Below, in pieces: positions 11,839-23,602 of a DNA stretch of 64,000 nucleotides; the stretch's first letter is position 1, and the number at the start of each line of letters is the position of its first letter. The DNA comes from Entonaema liquescens (lineage: Eukaryota; Ascomycota; Sordariomycetes; Xylariales; Xylariaceae), in the NCBI GenBank assembly GCA_902805475.1, contig CADCSX010000010.1, forward strand, positions 1,230,001 to 1,294,000, in the 5' to 3' direction. Position numbers and translations under genes: made by a program. The notes beneath the pieces are model-generated. The model had not been told where the DNA came from and ran no database searches. It saw nothing but the letters and a program-made list of their open reading frames with translations.

Positions 11839-14800
11839 CCTCTCCTATACCGTACATATGATCGAGGAGGGGAACAGCAAGGGAACGCAGCTACGAGCAC
11901 GTATCACATCGCACTTGGCAAGAAGGGTTCCTCCAATTCGGGACCTTCGAGACCATTGAGAACCCAACACTAAAAGAAACCAGCGATGTCGTGTGCTCGT
12001 CACGCGCGAAACCATGCGCGACCGACGGATAGATAGGCAAGATTTGGGGGGCAAGGGGGGGAGGGGGAGAGAATACGCCTGACTAATATACATACCTACT
12101 TACCTACGAAGTACCTAGGTAGAGAGAGAGAGCGATAGAGCAATGGGATCTTCGCAAAGCTAGCCCAGCCATCGTCTTACGTATGCTACACTAACTGTGG
12201 TCTGCTGCCCAGGAAAGCTTTGTCCAACTAACGCATGGCGTTTCTGCGACACACATACACATCAGAGCTGCTGCAGGCCGCAGAAAAGTTGGGGATGCAT
12301 GAACGTCGCGCGCGCGCGCGACTGCTGCTGCAGGGCATCAGAAAGGGAGGGGTGGGGGAAAAGGCACTGGCAGAGGTTGAGTGGTGGGTTGGGGATGAGG
12401 TGATGGGTGCCAGGTGCGTCTGCGCTAGTTCTATATCGGGGAATGAGTAACTGGCCGTTCTGACAGGTAGGTTAGGGAATTCTGATAACGATCTGGGATG
12501 TCTGTCCTGTCCTTTCCTGTCAGTTTTAAGTGGTCACCGCCTGTTGTAAGTATTGCGAAAAAAAAAAAAAAAAAGGTGTGTGTTGCAAAAGGGGTTTGAT
12601 GGGCAAAAGAAAAAGAACCCTTGCGAAACGGGGTTCCAGATGCCTCTTACGGATTCCGAAAGGCGCACGAATGGGGGCGGGATCTAAAGACTAAAAGGTG
12701 ATCTGATGATGGCCATAAACATTCGTTCGTCCTGGTTTTTGACGGAATCGGAGATTTCGACATTCGCGGCTAACGGGCTTTGCGCGACAGGGATATTTGG
12801 GAAAGGAAATACACTTCTATACGTAGTAAGGATCACGAGCTTCGAGCCAGAGCTCGAGAGGGCAACCATTACGTCGTAAATCTGGCCTGATAGAATGTAA
12901 CACTGTTGATACTACACGGAGATTGTCTCACCCAAGCCGCATGGTGCTTGACGACTTTTATTGATACATAAATCCCCAGACATGTTAAAAAGAATTATGA
13001 GACAGAGGAGACCCAGCACTTTAGAAAGTTGATCAATAAGCGACCACTCGTGACACCGATGAACTGGGAAGAATCGTCGATGTCGATATGTGATAGCAGG
13101 CATTGAAGAATGGAAAACATGGGAACGCGGACACTACCGATGGGTTCATATCGAAATAATTCGCTAAGAGGACGTACTACCATCCCTGTCGGGCCAAACC
13201 GAGACGCACACTTTGAATCGAGCATCTTCTGCCCTCTCGAATTTTCAGGACTTGGGGATGTGAGGGGGATGGGGGTTGAATACGCGCAAAAGCGTTTATA
13301 AATGCGGAAAGCTATATCTCTGACAACCCAATGCCGGTGGATAATATGTCACCTGCGCATGGGGAATGCGAACAATAAGCGTCGTCGAGAAAAAGGTTGC
13401 TGGTTGGTTTACGCCCTGCCATTGAAGGATTTACCTTAAAATTTGCTCGTGCCCTTCGCCTATCGTTGACTTGCCTATAACGACGATAGCCCTAACTAGA
13501 GTCAACGGTTCAGCCAGTAAATGGGCATCTGAATGTCTAATTCGGGTTAAAACTACCGTTATTTTAGTCAATGTCGCAAAATCGCCTTAGTTGTTACTCA
13601 CTATACCACCCCACCTTTGAATATCATCTTCGGCTAGATTCATGATGAGCTCATATAGAGTATTTTACACAGTAGTGTAAGTGGCTTCTCGTTTCGGGAG
13701 TACTCTCCTGTGTTGAAGAAAAGTAAGGGTTTCAGGTGGTCTGGTAAGAAATGTCCCTGAGGATATGTCGGAGGGTATTTTTCAGGGCAAGCAGGCTGGT
13801 AGGGTAATGTGCCGCGAAATTCTTCGGCATGATCAGATCCAACATCTTATCTCTAACCCAAAAGGCTAGCTCGATGTCTTTAACTACCGTTAGACGATTA
13901 GGAAAAAACCCCTGCGAACGGCGAAATCATCCCAGAACCGGGAGGAATTGCGGACCTGGGGGATCGATCTGCGGCGTCTTTAATATTTGCATAAACCCGT
14001 GCTAATAAAAGGAACGACGAGCCTGAAACAAGTTATTAGATGGCAGTGTTATATGATAGGGCTCCATATACTAGGTTAGGTTGAACTTCATAACTGGGAA
14101 ATGTTTAACTACAGGACCATGATTAGCAAATACGAGTTAAAACAACCCAAGCACGGATGTAGTAGTTATTGGTTGACGGCCACGCGGATATCAGACGAGG
14201 TATTCTAGACAATACATTGGTGAAGGTCGGGCGCTTATTCTTCGAAGCTCCCTTAATCGGGGATTCAGGTTTTAGGAGAGCTACACCACAGCGGACATTG
14301 ATAGGCGGGGACCGCGGTAAACGCAATCGCAAGATGGGTGTGGTAGCTTTATGTCATGTACGAGCGAGGAAAGCTTGTCACGGGGAGATCGAAATGTAAC
14401 CTAGCCCTGGCATTTGAAGCGACACAGAAAAAAGTCATCCAAGATGATCATTAAACAAGATAACCAACGTTGCGCGATAAGATCTTGTTACGCATATACG
14501 TACCCAAGCCAACGAAAGGTGATTTTTAAACCCATCTAAACACCAAAATTTACTTCGTATGATACTAGAGACCTACCTAGCTTAGGTATGTATGTGATAA
14601 AAATAACAGACTGCTTTGCTTTTACCTACATTCTTACCTTCTCCTTGGGTATCTACCCACATAATTATTCTTCATATCCGATCTAGGAGCCTAAGTTGTT
14701 AGACTTGAAACTTCGTGTTACAAGCTTTCACTCGGGTCTTCTCAACTTTTCGACCAATGTCTTGCGTAGATCGTGACACGCGACCTAATTGCGCCAACGT

Positions 14801-15230
14801 CGTTTGGCGCCGGTGACTCTGATCCAGCCGCTTATTAGTGTCTACATCTCGCTAACTGTCTTGGCTCGTGAGCGAGGCTGAGATGTTGATGTAAGGGGGT
14901 CGTCGAAAGATAAGCCGATAGCTTCTTGACGTCTCATCGATCCTCTTTTCGAAAATCCTATCGATTATATAGGAAGGAGGGTGTTATTTGACATGGCGAA
15001 CATTATCACCAATATCATTATATGACTCATACCGGTAAACAACTGAATAGCAGACGGAATGGGGATGTAAAGAGGAACTTGGTTGAAGAACTCGTGCTCT
15101 TGGTGCATGTCTTTCGGATATCATTGACTCTAGTGTCGTTATTACGTATCAAAATAGCCTAGGAGGGTAATAACAAGACGAGTCTAAAGAATGGCGCCCG
15201 CGAACTAATTACTTAGTTAAATGATTTGCA

Positions 15231-15263
15231 CAGTTCCAGTTCCAGTTCCAGTTCCAGAACCAG
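15231..15263. repeat. Hexanucleotide repeat (CAGTTC)n
   Basis: About five copies of CAGTTC, ending in an inverted copy (GAACCAG). The last copies could therefore fold back on each other. Confidence 0.75.
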
Positions 15264-18200
15264 AGCTGTCAAGTGGATCTTGAAAGGTGACTTTCGTTGC
15301 GCGCGGACGTCAAAACTTTATGGGGTGAGAAATCGGTTAGTTCGTATCCAATCGTTCGACTGAGCCTGGAATAGGGAGAGGGCCGCGAATCTCAGTAACG
15401 TCCTGCGCGTAACATTGCACTACATGCTATATCCACGCAGCTAATCGCGATCCTATCTGTCAGTGACTCAGACTCAGTTTTGTACTTAAACCTCAACTAA
15501 ACCCATATCACAGGATTTCGCATATTTCGCGATTAGGTGACGGTACTTTAATATCGTTTTATGTCGAACGCATGTTGTGCTTGCTTGATAGATACATAAA
15601 AAATAATCCATGTTGATCGACTCGAACGGCTTGTCGAAATGAAGTTATCCAGAGGAAAAAAGTCCGGGACGCTCAGAGTTGGGATATCGGTATCCACTCC
15701 TGGGGTCCCCATTTCAGGGTCGAGATCTAGTAAATTGAACCATCAAGAATCGAACCAGATGTCAGAAGTAGATGATAGCCTGAAACAGACACTGTAGCTA
15801 AAAGGATGAAAGGGGATAGAAAAATGGAAAGACTATTCTGGAATGACTACTCACTTTTTAAACACAATGGAACCTGCGATATTATGTAGTAAATCTCAAA
15901 AATCGCATCCTGGGTGATATCGAGTCCCTTTCTTCCTTATTTCGGGTTGAAGGGTAGCCCTCTGATCGACAGAGCTCACAGACGGGGGGGGGGAAGCATC
16001 CACATCATTTTAGCAACTAGCCCACCTAGCTAAAATTATCACATGGGGCAGACAAGCCAGGCGTTATGTATGTATGTACGCTCTTCTGCAGTGGATGCTT
16101 GCGTCCAGATAAACGTGCTTTAGCGGTAGTAAGGGGGCGGTTTTTTGCAGGAAAAGCCATGAGTCGCTGGAGTCGAAGCTAATAAATGTCGGTACTTCTT
16201 GGATGAGTACCCAAGCTTTGCCTGCCAGGACCTGCCAGGACCATCTTACTCCTGATATTGCACTGGAGATCTACTCTCGCAATTCCACAATTCACCCGAA
16301 TTATTACCCAATAAGCACCAATCTGCCAACCCTCCCACCCAAGACACCCCAAGGCGCCCAAGACAAAAAGAGCTATCCACACCCTGGCCCTATGACCGTG
16401 AGTTGCAGGACAATATGCAGCGAGCATGCCGCAATGAGTGCATCTTGCATATCGGCTTCATTGGATGGATGTAACGGATATTTGTGTTGGAGTGGTATCG
16501 GCGCGATCACCACCGTCCTATCATCAGCAATGTCGTCCGATTCCAGAACCGAACCGAACTTGCTGACTGCCAGGTTCGGCAAGCGGTGTCTTGTTAGACT
16601 GTGTTGAACATGTATTGAGAATATGTATTAGGTAGGTCTATTAGGTAGGTCGTAATCGTCTTGATCCCCCCGGTGTATTCAATAAGCAGGCCAAAAAGGG
16701 GGTACCAATACACTACTTAGTGTACATATGCGCTTGGCTTCAAGCGAGAGATGGTACCAGCCAGATAAGTAGATATACACACACACACATACGCGGATCA
16801 AGAAGAAAAAAGAAGAAGGCCAGTAACAACCTAGGTACTACTTTGATGACTGCGTACTGTCGTCCCTAATGTCTCTAAATAGAGGGGATACCAGTCCCCA
16901 ATATTCCAAGGTCTCGAACGAAGCTATGATCATCAATAGCTAGATGGGCCATCTGGGTCTGACTGTACTAAAGGGGTTTAGCAATCTAGCATAATAGCCC
17001 GTAGTTGAAAGCTTTTCCTTTCGATGGAAAAGATTCGCGCTCTGAATTTTCTGGGAGGGTGCTGGCTATTTGGTGCTCAAAACGACTTGTCCATTAAGAA
17101 GACTGGGAAATGCTGGGAACAAGTCTTGTCCCCCCTTCAGCCCCCTGTCGATAGCCCATGACCACTAGTGCGCCGGTGCATATTAAACGACGTTGTAATT
17201 TCGTCGAACGAGCTAGACAGGGCCTTCATTTCAGAGAAGGAAAAAAATTATGTTGCAGGCACAGACCACAGCCGCAAGATTTGCAGATGACCCAGCAACG
17301 AGTTAGGTAAGGACCGGGAGTTCATGCAGAAGTGAAAATGAATAACCCAGATATGTATCGTGGTAGTATATATAGGAAATCCCTTATATCCCAGGCATCG
17401 AGTATCGGTTAGTTTGAAGTTGCCTGGTTTGAGATGATCGTAGTACAAATATGGTACGGCGAATAATAATTAAAAATACTGCCTAACCATTGATAAGAAT
17501 ATAACAATAGTACCTAAGTAGGATAGCGTTGGTATGGGTGTACTTTTTGATTAATGCTAATCAAAGGGTTACTATGTAAAAAAGGCATTTTGTTCACATG
17601 GCGTAAGAGTTTATCTAATCCGAAGGTATCTAACGAAATAGAAAATGGAATAATAGGTACATACCTAATATTGAATGACAAACGGTCCATCGTTATTACC
17701 TACTCAACTTAAATTTTTTTTAGGCCACTCCTTTTTTTCGTCCCTTTCTCCCTTCGCACAGGGGACCACAGGGGATAACGGCGGCAACTGCCAATCACTG
17801 CTAATGCACTGTAGTGGGTCATCTGTTTTCGCTCAACACAACCCGCGACCCGCCGCGACCCACACTATCATCCCTGTCTGACGGTTACCGTGCACGACGT
17901 AAGTTGAAATACTGTACTAGGTACTTCGCAAAGTCTAAATCGTACTCCATAGTACTCCTGATTTCGCGCTTGGCCCTACCTGGTCTCTGCTACAGTAACA
18001 GTCACTGTACTTTTATCACTAAGAGACTGTGCTCCCTTCCCATGTCACTCTCTTTCCCATTTTCCCATTAATCACGAGACAATAAATAAAGCCCGGCAGA
18101 AGCAGCTGTGCTTCCATTCGATTTTTCCCTTCCCACACCCTTCCTGTCGTACTCGACTTCAAATACAAGTTTCGTTGTTCTTCCACTTCCATTTCAAGCA

Positions 18201-18349
18201 CCTCCAAAGAACACTCCCCCGCGAGACCATTCGAAGTGTCATTTAATACTTACTACTCTATCCAACGAGTAGTTTCTTCATTATTTAATTTCCCCTTTCT
18301 AGTGATACCCATATTCTTGATACCCAATTAGTTTTTCCTTTTAGACAAA

Positions 18350-20092
18350 ATGGCAGAGGAACAGAAGCCCGTTGAGGTCGCCGAGACCACCCCCGTTGTC
18401 GCTGAGCCCGTCGCCGAGACGAAGCCTGTTGAAGACAAGCCCGCCGAGAGTGCGCCTGCTGCTGAGGCACCCGCTGAGGCTGCCGAGGCTACTGAAGCCG
18501 CCGCTCCCGCTGAGGAGGCCAAGAAGGAGGAAGTGAAGCCTGTCGAGGCTGGTACCCTGGAGCACAAGGGTGCTCCCGCCAACTTCCCCAAGTATGTCGC
18601 TGATATTTATACGTAACAAAGATGTTTTTAACTAACCACATTCAGGAACCTCATCTACTCTAAGCAGCACTTCTGGTTCGGCACCGACGCCATTCCTAAG
18701 GATAAGCTTGCCGCATACCTCAAGAACGAGAAGGCTACTGAGGTCGCCCACCATGTTACTGCCTGGGCTGCTGAGACTGGAAAGGGTCTTTTCTTCTACG
18801 GCAAGGAGAGCGATAAGAGCACCCCGACCGGCGCTATCCAGCTGGTATGGTTCAATTACTGTGTCACATCAATATATAATACTAACTGTTATATAGGCTG
18901 AGGCTTCTGAGCCTATCACTGAGGGTGCTACCAAGTTCTCTTTCACTGCCAAGGGTCACAAGCACGCATTCAAGGCGCCTACTGCTGCTGACCGCGACAA
19001 CTGGGTTGAGCAACTGAAGTTGAAGATCGCCGAGGCTAAGGAGATCGCTGCCACTATCACTGAGACTGAGGCCTACAAGCAGACTATTGAGAGCCTGAAG
19101 CCCACCAAGGAGGAGAAGCCCGCCGAAGCCGCCGAGCCGGCGAAGGAGGAAGCTAAGGAGGAGCCTAAGGAAGAAGATAAGAAGGAAGAGCCCAAGGAGG
19201 AGGACAAGAAGGAGGATGGTAAGGACTCCAAGCGCCGATCTGCGAGCCGAAAGCGCGCTTCTATCTTCGGTAACCTCCTTGGCAAGAAAGAAGAGGTCAA
19301 GAAGGAGACCTCCGCTGAAGACAAACCCGCCGAGGACAAGCCTGCCGAGACTACTGAGGCCGCTGAAGCTGCACCTGAGGTGGCTGCCGTCGCTACTGAG
19401 ACTCCCGCTGCCGAGACCCCGGCTGCTACCGAAGAGGCCAAGAAGGAGGAGCCCGTCAAGCCTACTCCTACCAAGCGTGCCAGGTATGTTGAAATATCTC
19501 CAATTATACACATTAATATCTAACCTTTCATAGCATCTTCGGTGGTCTTTCCTTCGGAAAGAAGAAGGTCGAGCCTGAGTCTGCTCCCGCGACTCCTGCT
19601 AAGGATGTTCCTGCTGAGGTCGCCGAGACAGCGCCTGTGATCCCTGCTGTTGAGACTACTGAGCCTCTCTCGGCAGAGGTTGCCTCTCCTGCTACTGTCC
19701 CTACTGAGACGACTGATGCTACTCCTGCCACCAACGGCGAGACCAAGGAGAAGACCGAGAAGCGCAAGTCTTCTCTTCCCTTCGGCTTCGGCAAGAAGGA
19801 CAAGGCTGCTACCTCTGACGAGGAAGGCGAGAAGGTCAAGTCTCCCCCTTTCTTCTCCAAGCTCCGCCAGACCGTCAAGGGCAAGAACAAGGCCGAGAAG
19901 CCTGTTGAAGAAGCTAAGGCTGAGGACAGCAAGCCCGCTGATGTGGCCGAAGAGGCTGAGCCCGCCAAGGAGGCTGAGGCCGAACCCGCTGCCGCTCCTG
20001 CTGTTACTGAGGAGACCCCGCGGAGAAGCCTGCCGCTGCTGCCCCGGCTCCCGTCACTGCTGCCGCATAGAGTGCGCGCCGCTTCGGCCTAA
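18350..20092 (+). CDS. PH-domain, Meu6-like acidic protein
   Basis: I read four exons, 18350..18591, 18646..18844, 18897..19483 and 19534..20092, with introns of 50-54 nt that have clear branch points (ACTAAC, TCTAAC). The product is 528 aa as written. An Ala/Glu/Pro-rich N-terminus (residues 1-70) is followed by a pleckstrin-homology-like domain (about 75-195), then a long Lys/Glu/Ala-rich tail with SIFG and SLPFGFGKK patches. The layout resembles fungal proteins annotated as meiotic expression up-regulated protein 6; membrane or phosphoinositide binding is inferred from the PH fold only. The last 20 or so residues turn abruptly to Arg/Leu/Pro. The +1 frame there continues the Ala/Pro/Lys composition to a TAG at 20068-20070, so a base appears to be missing near 20025. 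The start has good context (ACAAAATGG). Confidence 0.8.
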
Positions 20093-21823
20093 GGGTCAAT
20101 ATTTAATGTTTTCGTAAAGTGTATCCACGACACTGGGTTTGGTCGGGAACGGATCTGCATTTCAAGATACCCTACGAGACTGGTTTCTAACTGATACCCC
20201 CATCTGTTGCCGGCGATTGGCGGGCTTATCCTCTGTCTGTCAGGACAGGGAGTGCGCCGCATTGACGCAAGGATGGCATCCATGATCTTTATACTGACGC
20301 TTTTTGCATGTCTTGTCTCAATTTGCGAGGAGAACTGCTTTTGTTTTGACACATCTTTTCCTAATACTCAGCTGATACCCAGTATACCCCCTGTCATTTG
20401 GTTGATGCGGATCAGAAAAATACCTGCGAAACAGCACACAAATGTTTCATCTTTTACAGTGACGGAGTGGGTGGAATATGTTGCGACAGAGCATGCTTCG
20501 TATTAAAGCATGCGAAGTCCCTCATCCGGATTAGATGTCGCGCATCGTGTTATACCATGTAGGGTGTTCACTTGCCGGCTGAAGCATTCTCTTAATAGCT
20601 AATAGATACCTACTCATGTGTTCAGTGTTGCTAGTCTTATGCTTGTACTTTTGTGATTGCAGTATTGTCTTTGATATTAGATCGTTAACGGCTTTTGTGC
20701 TGTAGTGCTTTTTGGTAATGAATGATTAGCATCAATATGAACCCAACATTCTTACACTACTTTGGTTTTACTTTCGCAGTTCTTAATAATTGTCTTGTGA
20801 CTACGTATATATAAAAAATCAACTTCCACAGAAGGTGAGAAGTAGTAATCCTCACCCTTAGTATGAACAACACTACTAGTCATAGTAAAATGGCTAATAT
20901 CCAAGTGAAGCACAAGTACCATAGGAATAAATCTGACTCGTAAATATTTCCCTATTCGCTCTATCAAATAGTTTGCTCTACTTGTTTGTGGTCAGCGCAA
21001 TCAACAAGAATCACCGAATCTAGTATTTACATAGATGAAGATGCGATGTATATAATACGTCGTTAGGATGGGAATAGCCTCAAAGTACGGGAATGGTGTT
21101 TTTTATTACAAGTTGTACGCTTAACTTATACTCTCTCTTATCTACTCCATATCATATGGCCACATGCTAATAAATCCTATTGATAGGCTTTAGGCTTCTG
21201 AGGGCTTCTGTCTTATCACTAAAGAAAACTGCTGGATTTATTGATACGATGCATGACTTGATAGAGTGCTCTTGAGATTTATTCCTCGTCGCGTGATGTT
21301 CGAGCTTACTAGGATACACCTTTTTGTGAGCTCTGTACTTAGACACACGGTGTTTAAGTCATGAACATAATCATATCCTACGGTATAGCACGTCTTACAA
21401 CAGCCCGGAACAATGCCTTGGGGGAAAATTCAGTGCAGACAATATGGAGGCGCTCGCTGTCAAAGAGCATGTCATAAGAACCTGAATTACTCACCTTAGA
21501 AATTGAGCTGGAGATAGTGTTGGACAAGACTTGTTCTCCTTGGATTTATTGGTCGGGCCGTCCTTCTTTGGCAGCCAAAATGCTATTGTTCATCCGGTAA
21601 CAAAGTCATGGTCACAGCCAACTCTTCCAATCAAGTCTGTCTACACGTGTAAACGACCACAAAATTGGCCCGCAAGACTTGTTCAGAGATGCGAGAGTTT
21701 CTATATAAATATATCGTCATCTTCTATTTTATCTTTCCTATTATCTTTTTCCTTACACAAACCCAGAATAATATTAAAAGCCATATCCTAACCAAATAAC
21801 AACGCCCTCTCACCCTTGACATA
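20093..21823. other. Intergenic region with promoter of next gene
   Basis: 1.7 kb, AT-rich in its middle, with no supported gene. An ORF at 20207-20506 starts inside the 3' flank of the PH-domain gene and was not accepted. The right end carries the TATA box listed separately. Confidence 0.5.
21702..21709 (+). promoter_or_regulatory. TATA box of the 21.8-kb gene
   Basis: TATATAAA lies about 120 bp upstream of the start codon at 21824 and is followed by a C/T-rich stretch typical of fungal transcription starts. Confidence 0.5.
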
Positions 21824-23092
21824 ATGCAGTCCAACGATCAACAAAGCATTAGCCCGCAGATACCGGTAACCCGGATCAACTGTTCGGATCGACCTCTAGG
21901 TCCCAACGAGGCAAGACGACGTAGCTCTTGCGATCCGGTGGCCGCGATGGAAAAGGACAGTAATTTGGAGAGGTTGCCGAGTCTCGACGAGCTGGACTTA
22001 GGAGACTTGCCCCCTTCCCGTGAATCAGCGTCTCGGCTTAGCCTCTCTGAACGCGTGGAACAAGTCAGGCAATATCTGCAGAGTTTTCCGATGTTTGAAA
22101 GACCCGAGGAGAACGACACGCAGAAATCCACCGAGCCCGAAGAATTAAACCCGTCTTCAGATTTTGCCAATGAGCTTCCAGGTATATGTCACTGGCCATT
22201 CCAATCTAACGACGATTTTGTCATTGGGCCTAGTATAGGAAGAGATAATCTTCCCTTCGAGGGACCCTTTCCGTACAATGACATAATTATGCAGTCGACT
22301 CTATATGGTGGCGCTGATGAACCCACCACGCCCCTTAATGGGCAGCCGGGTACGGGTTACAGGCTACCTCCACCTAACAGCATCTTTGATCCTATGCCTA
22401 ACCAATACGAGATCTCTGGGTTGGGGCATGCTATACCGGAGCCGAATTGCCCACCTAGCTGGGCGACTCGGAACAGCCGTGCTGGCGAACATACCATGCC
22501 ACATATGCCCGAGAGTATACCTTACAGGTTTCAATACCCGGGTCGGGTGGCCGCTGCGCCGAACACGCCCAATGAATCCTACCGATCTAGTAATATCTTT
22601 AATAGAAACTGGCAGCAAGGCAAACCGGCAAATCCGTATTTGCCTCAGCATAGTACTACGAACGGAGGAGCATTCAGGCCTGATGAGCGTTGGTTCAGCT
22701 TGTCAGATACAACTCTTTCGCCTTCCAGGAACTGCTTTACCCAGCCTAGAAGGGTCAACACGCCTACTGAGGGTACCTCCGATACATCGCCCCGGAATCT
22801 TTTCGGACAAATAGTGACTCCCGGACCCAGCAGGTCCGATATTAATGCTAGCATTAGTGTCTCGCGAGTTGACGCGACACCAGAGACAGAAGACCAAACC
22901 GATGGGCTGAGCACGTGTTGCGAAGGCTCCGATGCCAACACGGGAGGCGGTGCCAGGCTAGACGATGGCGGTTGTCCGGCGCGTATTCCTATTACCGTCT
23001 CGGTGACAATCGAGTTCGATGATGACGTTTTCGACGTCCAGGGCTACAGTATTACGGCGAAACAGCGAGGCAAGCAAGTCGAGCAAGAATAG
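21824..23092 (+). CDS. Hypothetical disordered protein
   Basis: An intact single-exon ORF of 422 aa. I do not recognise the family. The sequence is polar and rich in Pro, Ser, Asn and Gly, with a possible short helix near residues 50-90 (LERLPSLDELDLGDLPP and SLSERVEQVRQYLQSF). The only ordered-looking part is the C-terminus (about residues 385-415), with alternating hydrophobic residues (ITVSVTIEFDDDVFDVQGY) that suggest beta strands. There is no signal peptide, membrane segment or metal site. Support for its being real: the ORF is long relative to the random ORFs around it, a TATA box lies at 21702, and the composition is consistent throughout. It could be a regulatory or scaffold protein, but nothing in the sequence proves that. 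Confidence 0.65.
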   Translation: MQSNDQQSISPQIPVTRINCSDRPLGPNEARRRSSCDPVAAMEKDSNLERLPSLDELDLGDLPPSRESASRLSLSERVEQVRQYLQSFPMFERPEENDTQKSTEPEELNPSSDFANELPGICHWPFQSNDDFVIGPSIGRDNLPFEGPFPYNDIIMQSTLYGGADEPTTPLNGQPGTGYRLPPPNSIFDPMPNQYEISGLGHAIPEPNCPPSWATRNSRAGEHTMPHMPESIPYRFQYPGRVAAAPNTPNESYRSSNIFNRNWQQGKPANPYLPQHSTTNGGAFRPDERWFSLSDTTLSPSRNCFTQPRRVNTPTEGTSDTSPRNLFGQIVTPGPSRSDINASISVSRVDATPETEDQTDGLSTCCEGSDANTGGGARLDDGGCPARIPITVSVTIEFDDDVFDVQGYSITAKQRGKQVEQE

Positions 23093-23602
23093 GGGGGGAA
23101 TGGGCGAATCAAGAATAGCCAAGGGAGTTTCAGGGGACAATAATAAATGCATGTGATGGTGGATAAAACAACCGCTTTATCTGATTTTGGTAACATATTT
23201 CTGGCGCACTTATAAATAGGAGAAGATAGAGATACCCAGTATCAACAACAGTAATGATATTCAGAAAATTGTTTTAATAATATTCTCATGTAGATATGTG
23301 TCTGTGGATATGTACCCGTGCAAGGAGAGGGCGGTAAACTACCTACCTAACCTAACCTATGTAGTAGCTCGGGATACTATTGCGATCTTCAACGTCAAAA
23401 CCATGTTTCGCTAAGCACCGGATCGCTCCGAACTCAGGGGAACCGTTTTCGTTCCGTTCTATGCACTTCTCCCTCCCATACGTAGCGCTATAAAAAAAAT
23501 CGAGCCTTAACTCCCCCGTAAAAGCAATGCACATTATCATTACACTGTTGGGTTTCTAGAATTCCCTGCCTGTCGACCTGCGAAATTCCCGGAATGGCAT
23601 CA
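23093..23602. other. Short convergent intergenic region
   Basis: 510 bp between two 3' ends. It contains an ACCTACCTAACC motif at 23341 and no gene. Confidence 0.5.

Larger units (their letters stand above)
7384..18349. other. Gene-free stretch of about 11 kb
   Basis: Only scattered ORFs under 135 codons occur here, in all frames, and none has a recognisable motif or a consistent exon chain. The stretch contains simple repeats, G and A runs, several copies of a TACCTAGGTA-like motif, and a 9-bp inverted repeat at 10134-10157. The segment next to 18349 is pyrimidine-rich and is likely promoter and 5' UTR of the PH-domain gene. I saw no tRNA, 5S rRNA or transposase remnant. The region could hold non-coding transcripts, decayed elements or short unrecognised genes. 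Confidence 0.5.

Noticed and set aside
15743..15762. tRNA B-box-like GGTTCGATTC on the minus strand
   Set aside because: The flanking bases do not form a T-arm stem and no A box or acceptor stem is present.
16203..16607. A 134-codon plus-strand ORF in the gene-free stretch
   Set aside because: No motif, no supporting splice sites, mixed composition, and an overlapping ORF on the other strand; about what chance gives in 11 kb.
18882..19968. Long minus-strand ORFs of 146-209 codons opposite the PH-domain gene
   Set aside because: They are shadows created by the Ala/Glu/Lys-biased codons of the spliced plus-strand gene.
20207..20506. ORF with a signal-peptide-like start in the 3' flank of the PH-domain gene
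   Set aside because: It overlaps the expected 3' UTR, the residues after the hydrophobic stretch are not protein-like, and no exon signals or promoter support it.
22856..22869. Perfect 14-bp palindrome TAATGCTAGCATTA
   Set aside because: It lies within coding sequence of the hypothetical protein at 21.8 kb and fits its codons; no reason to treat it as a site.
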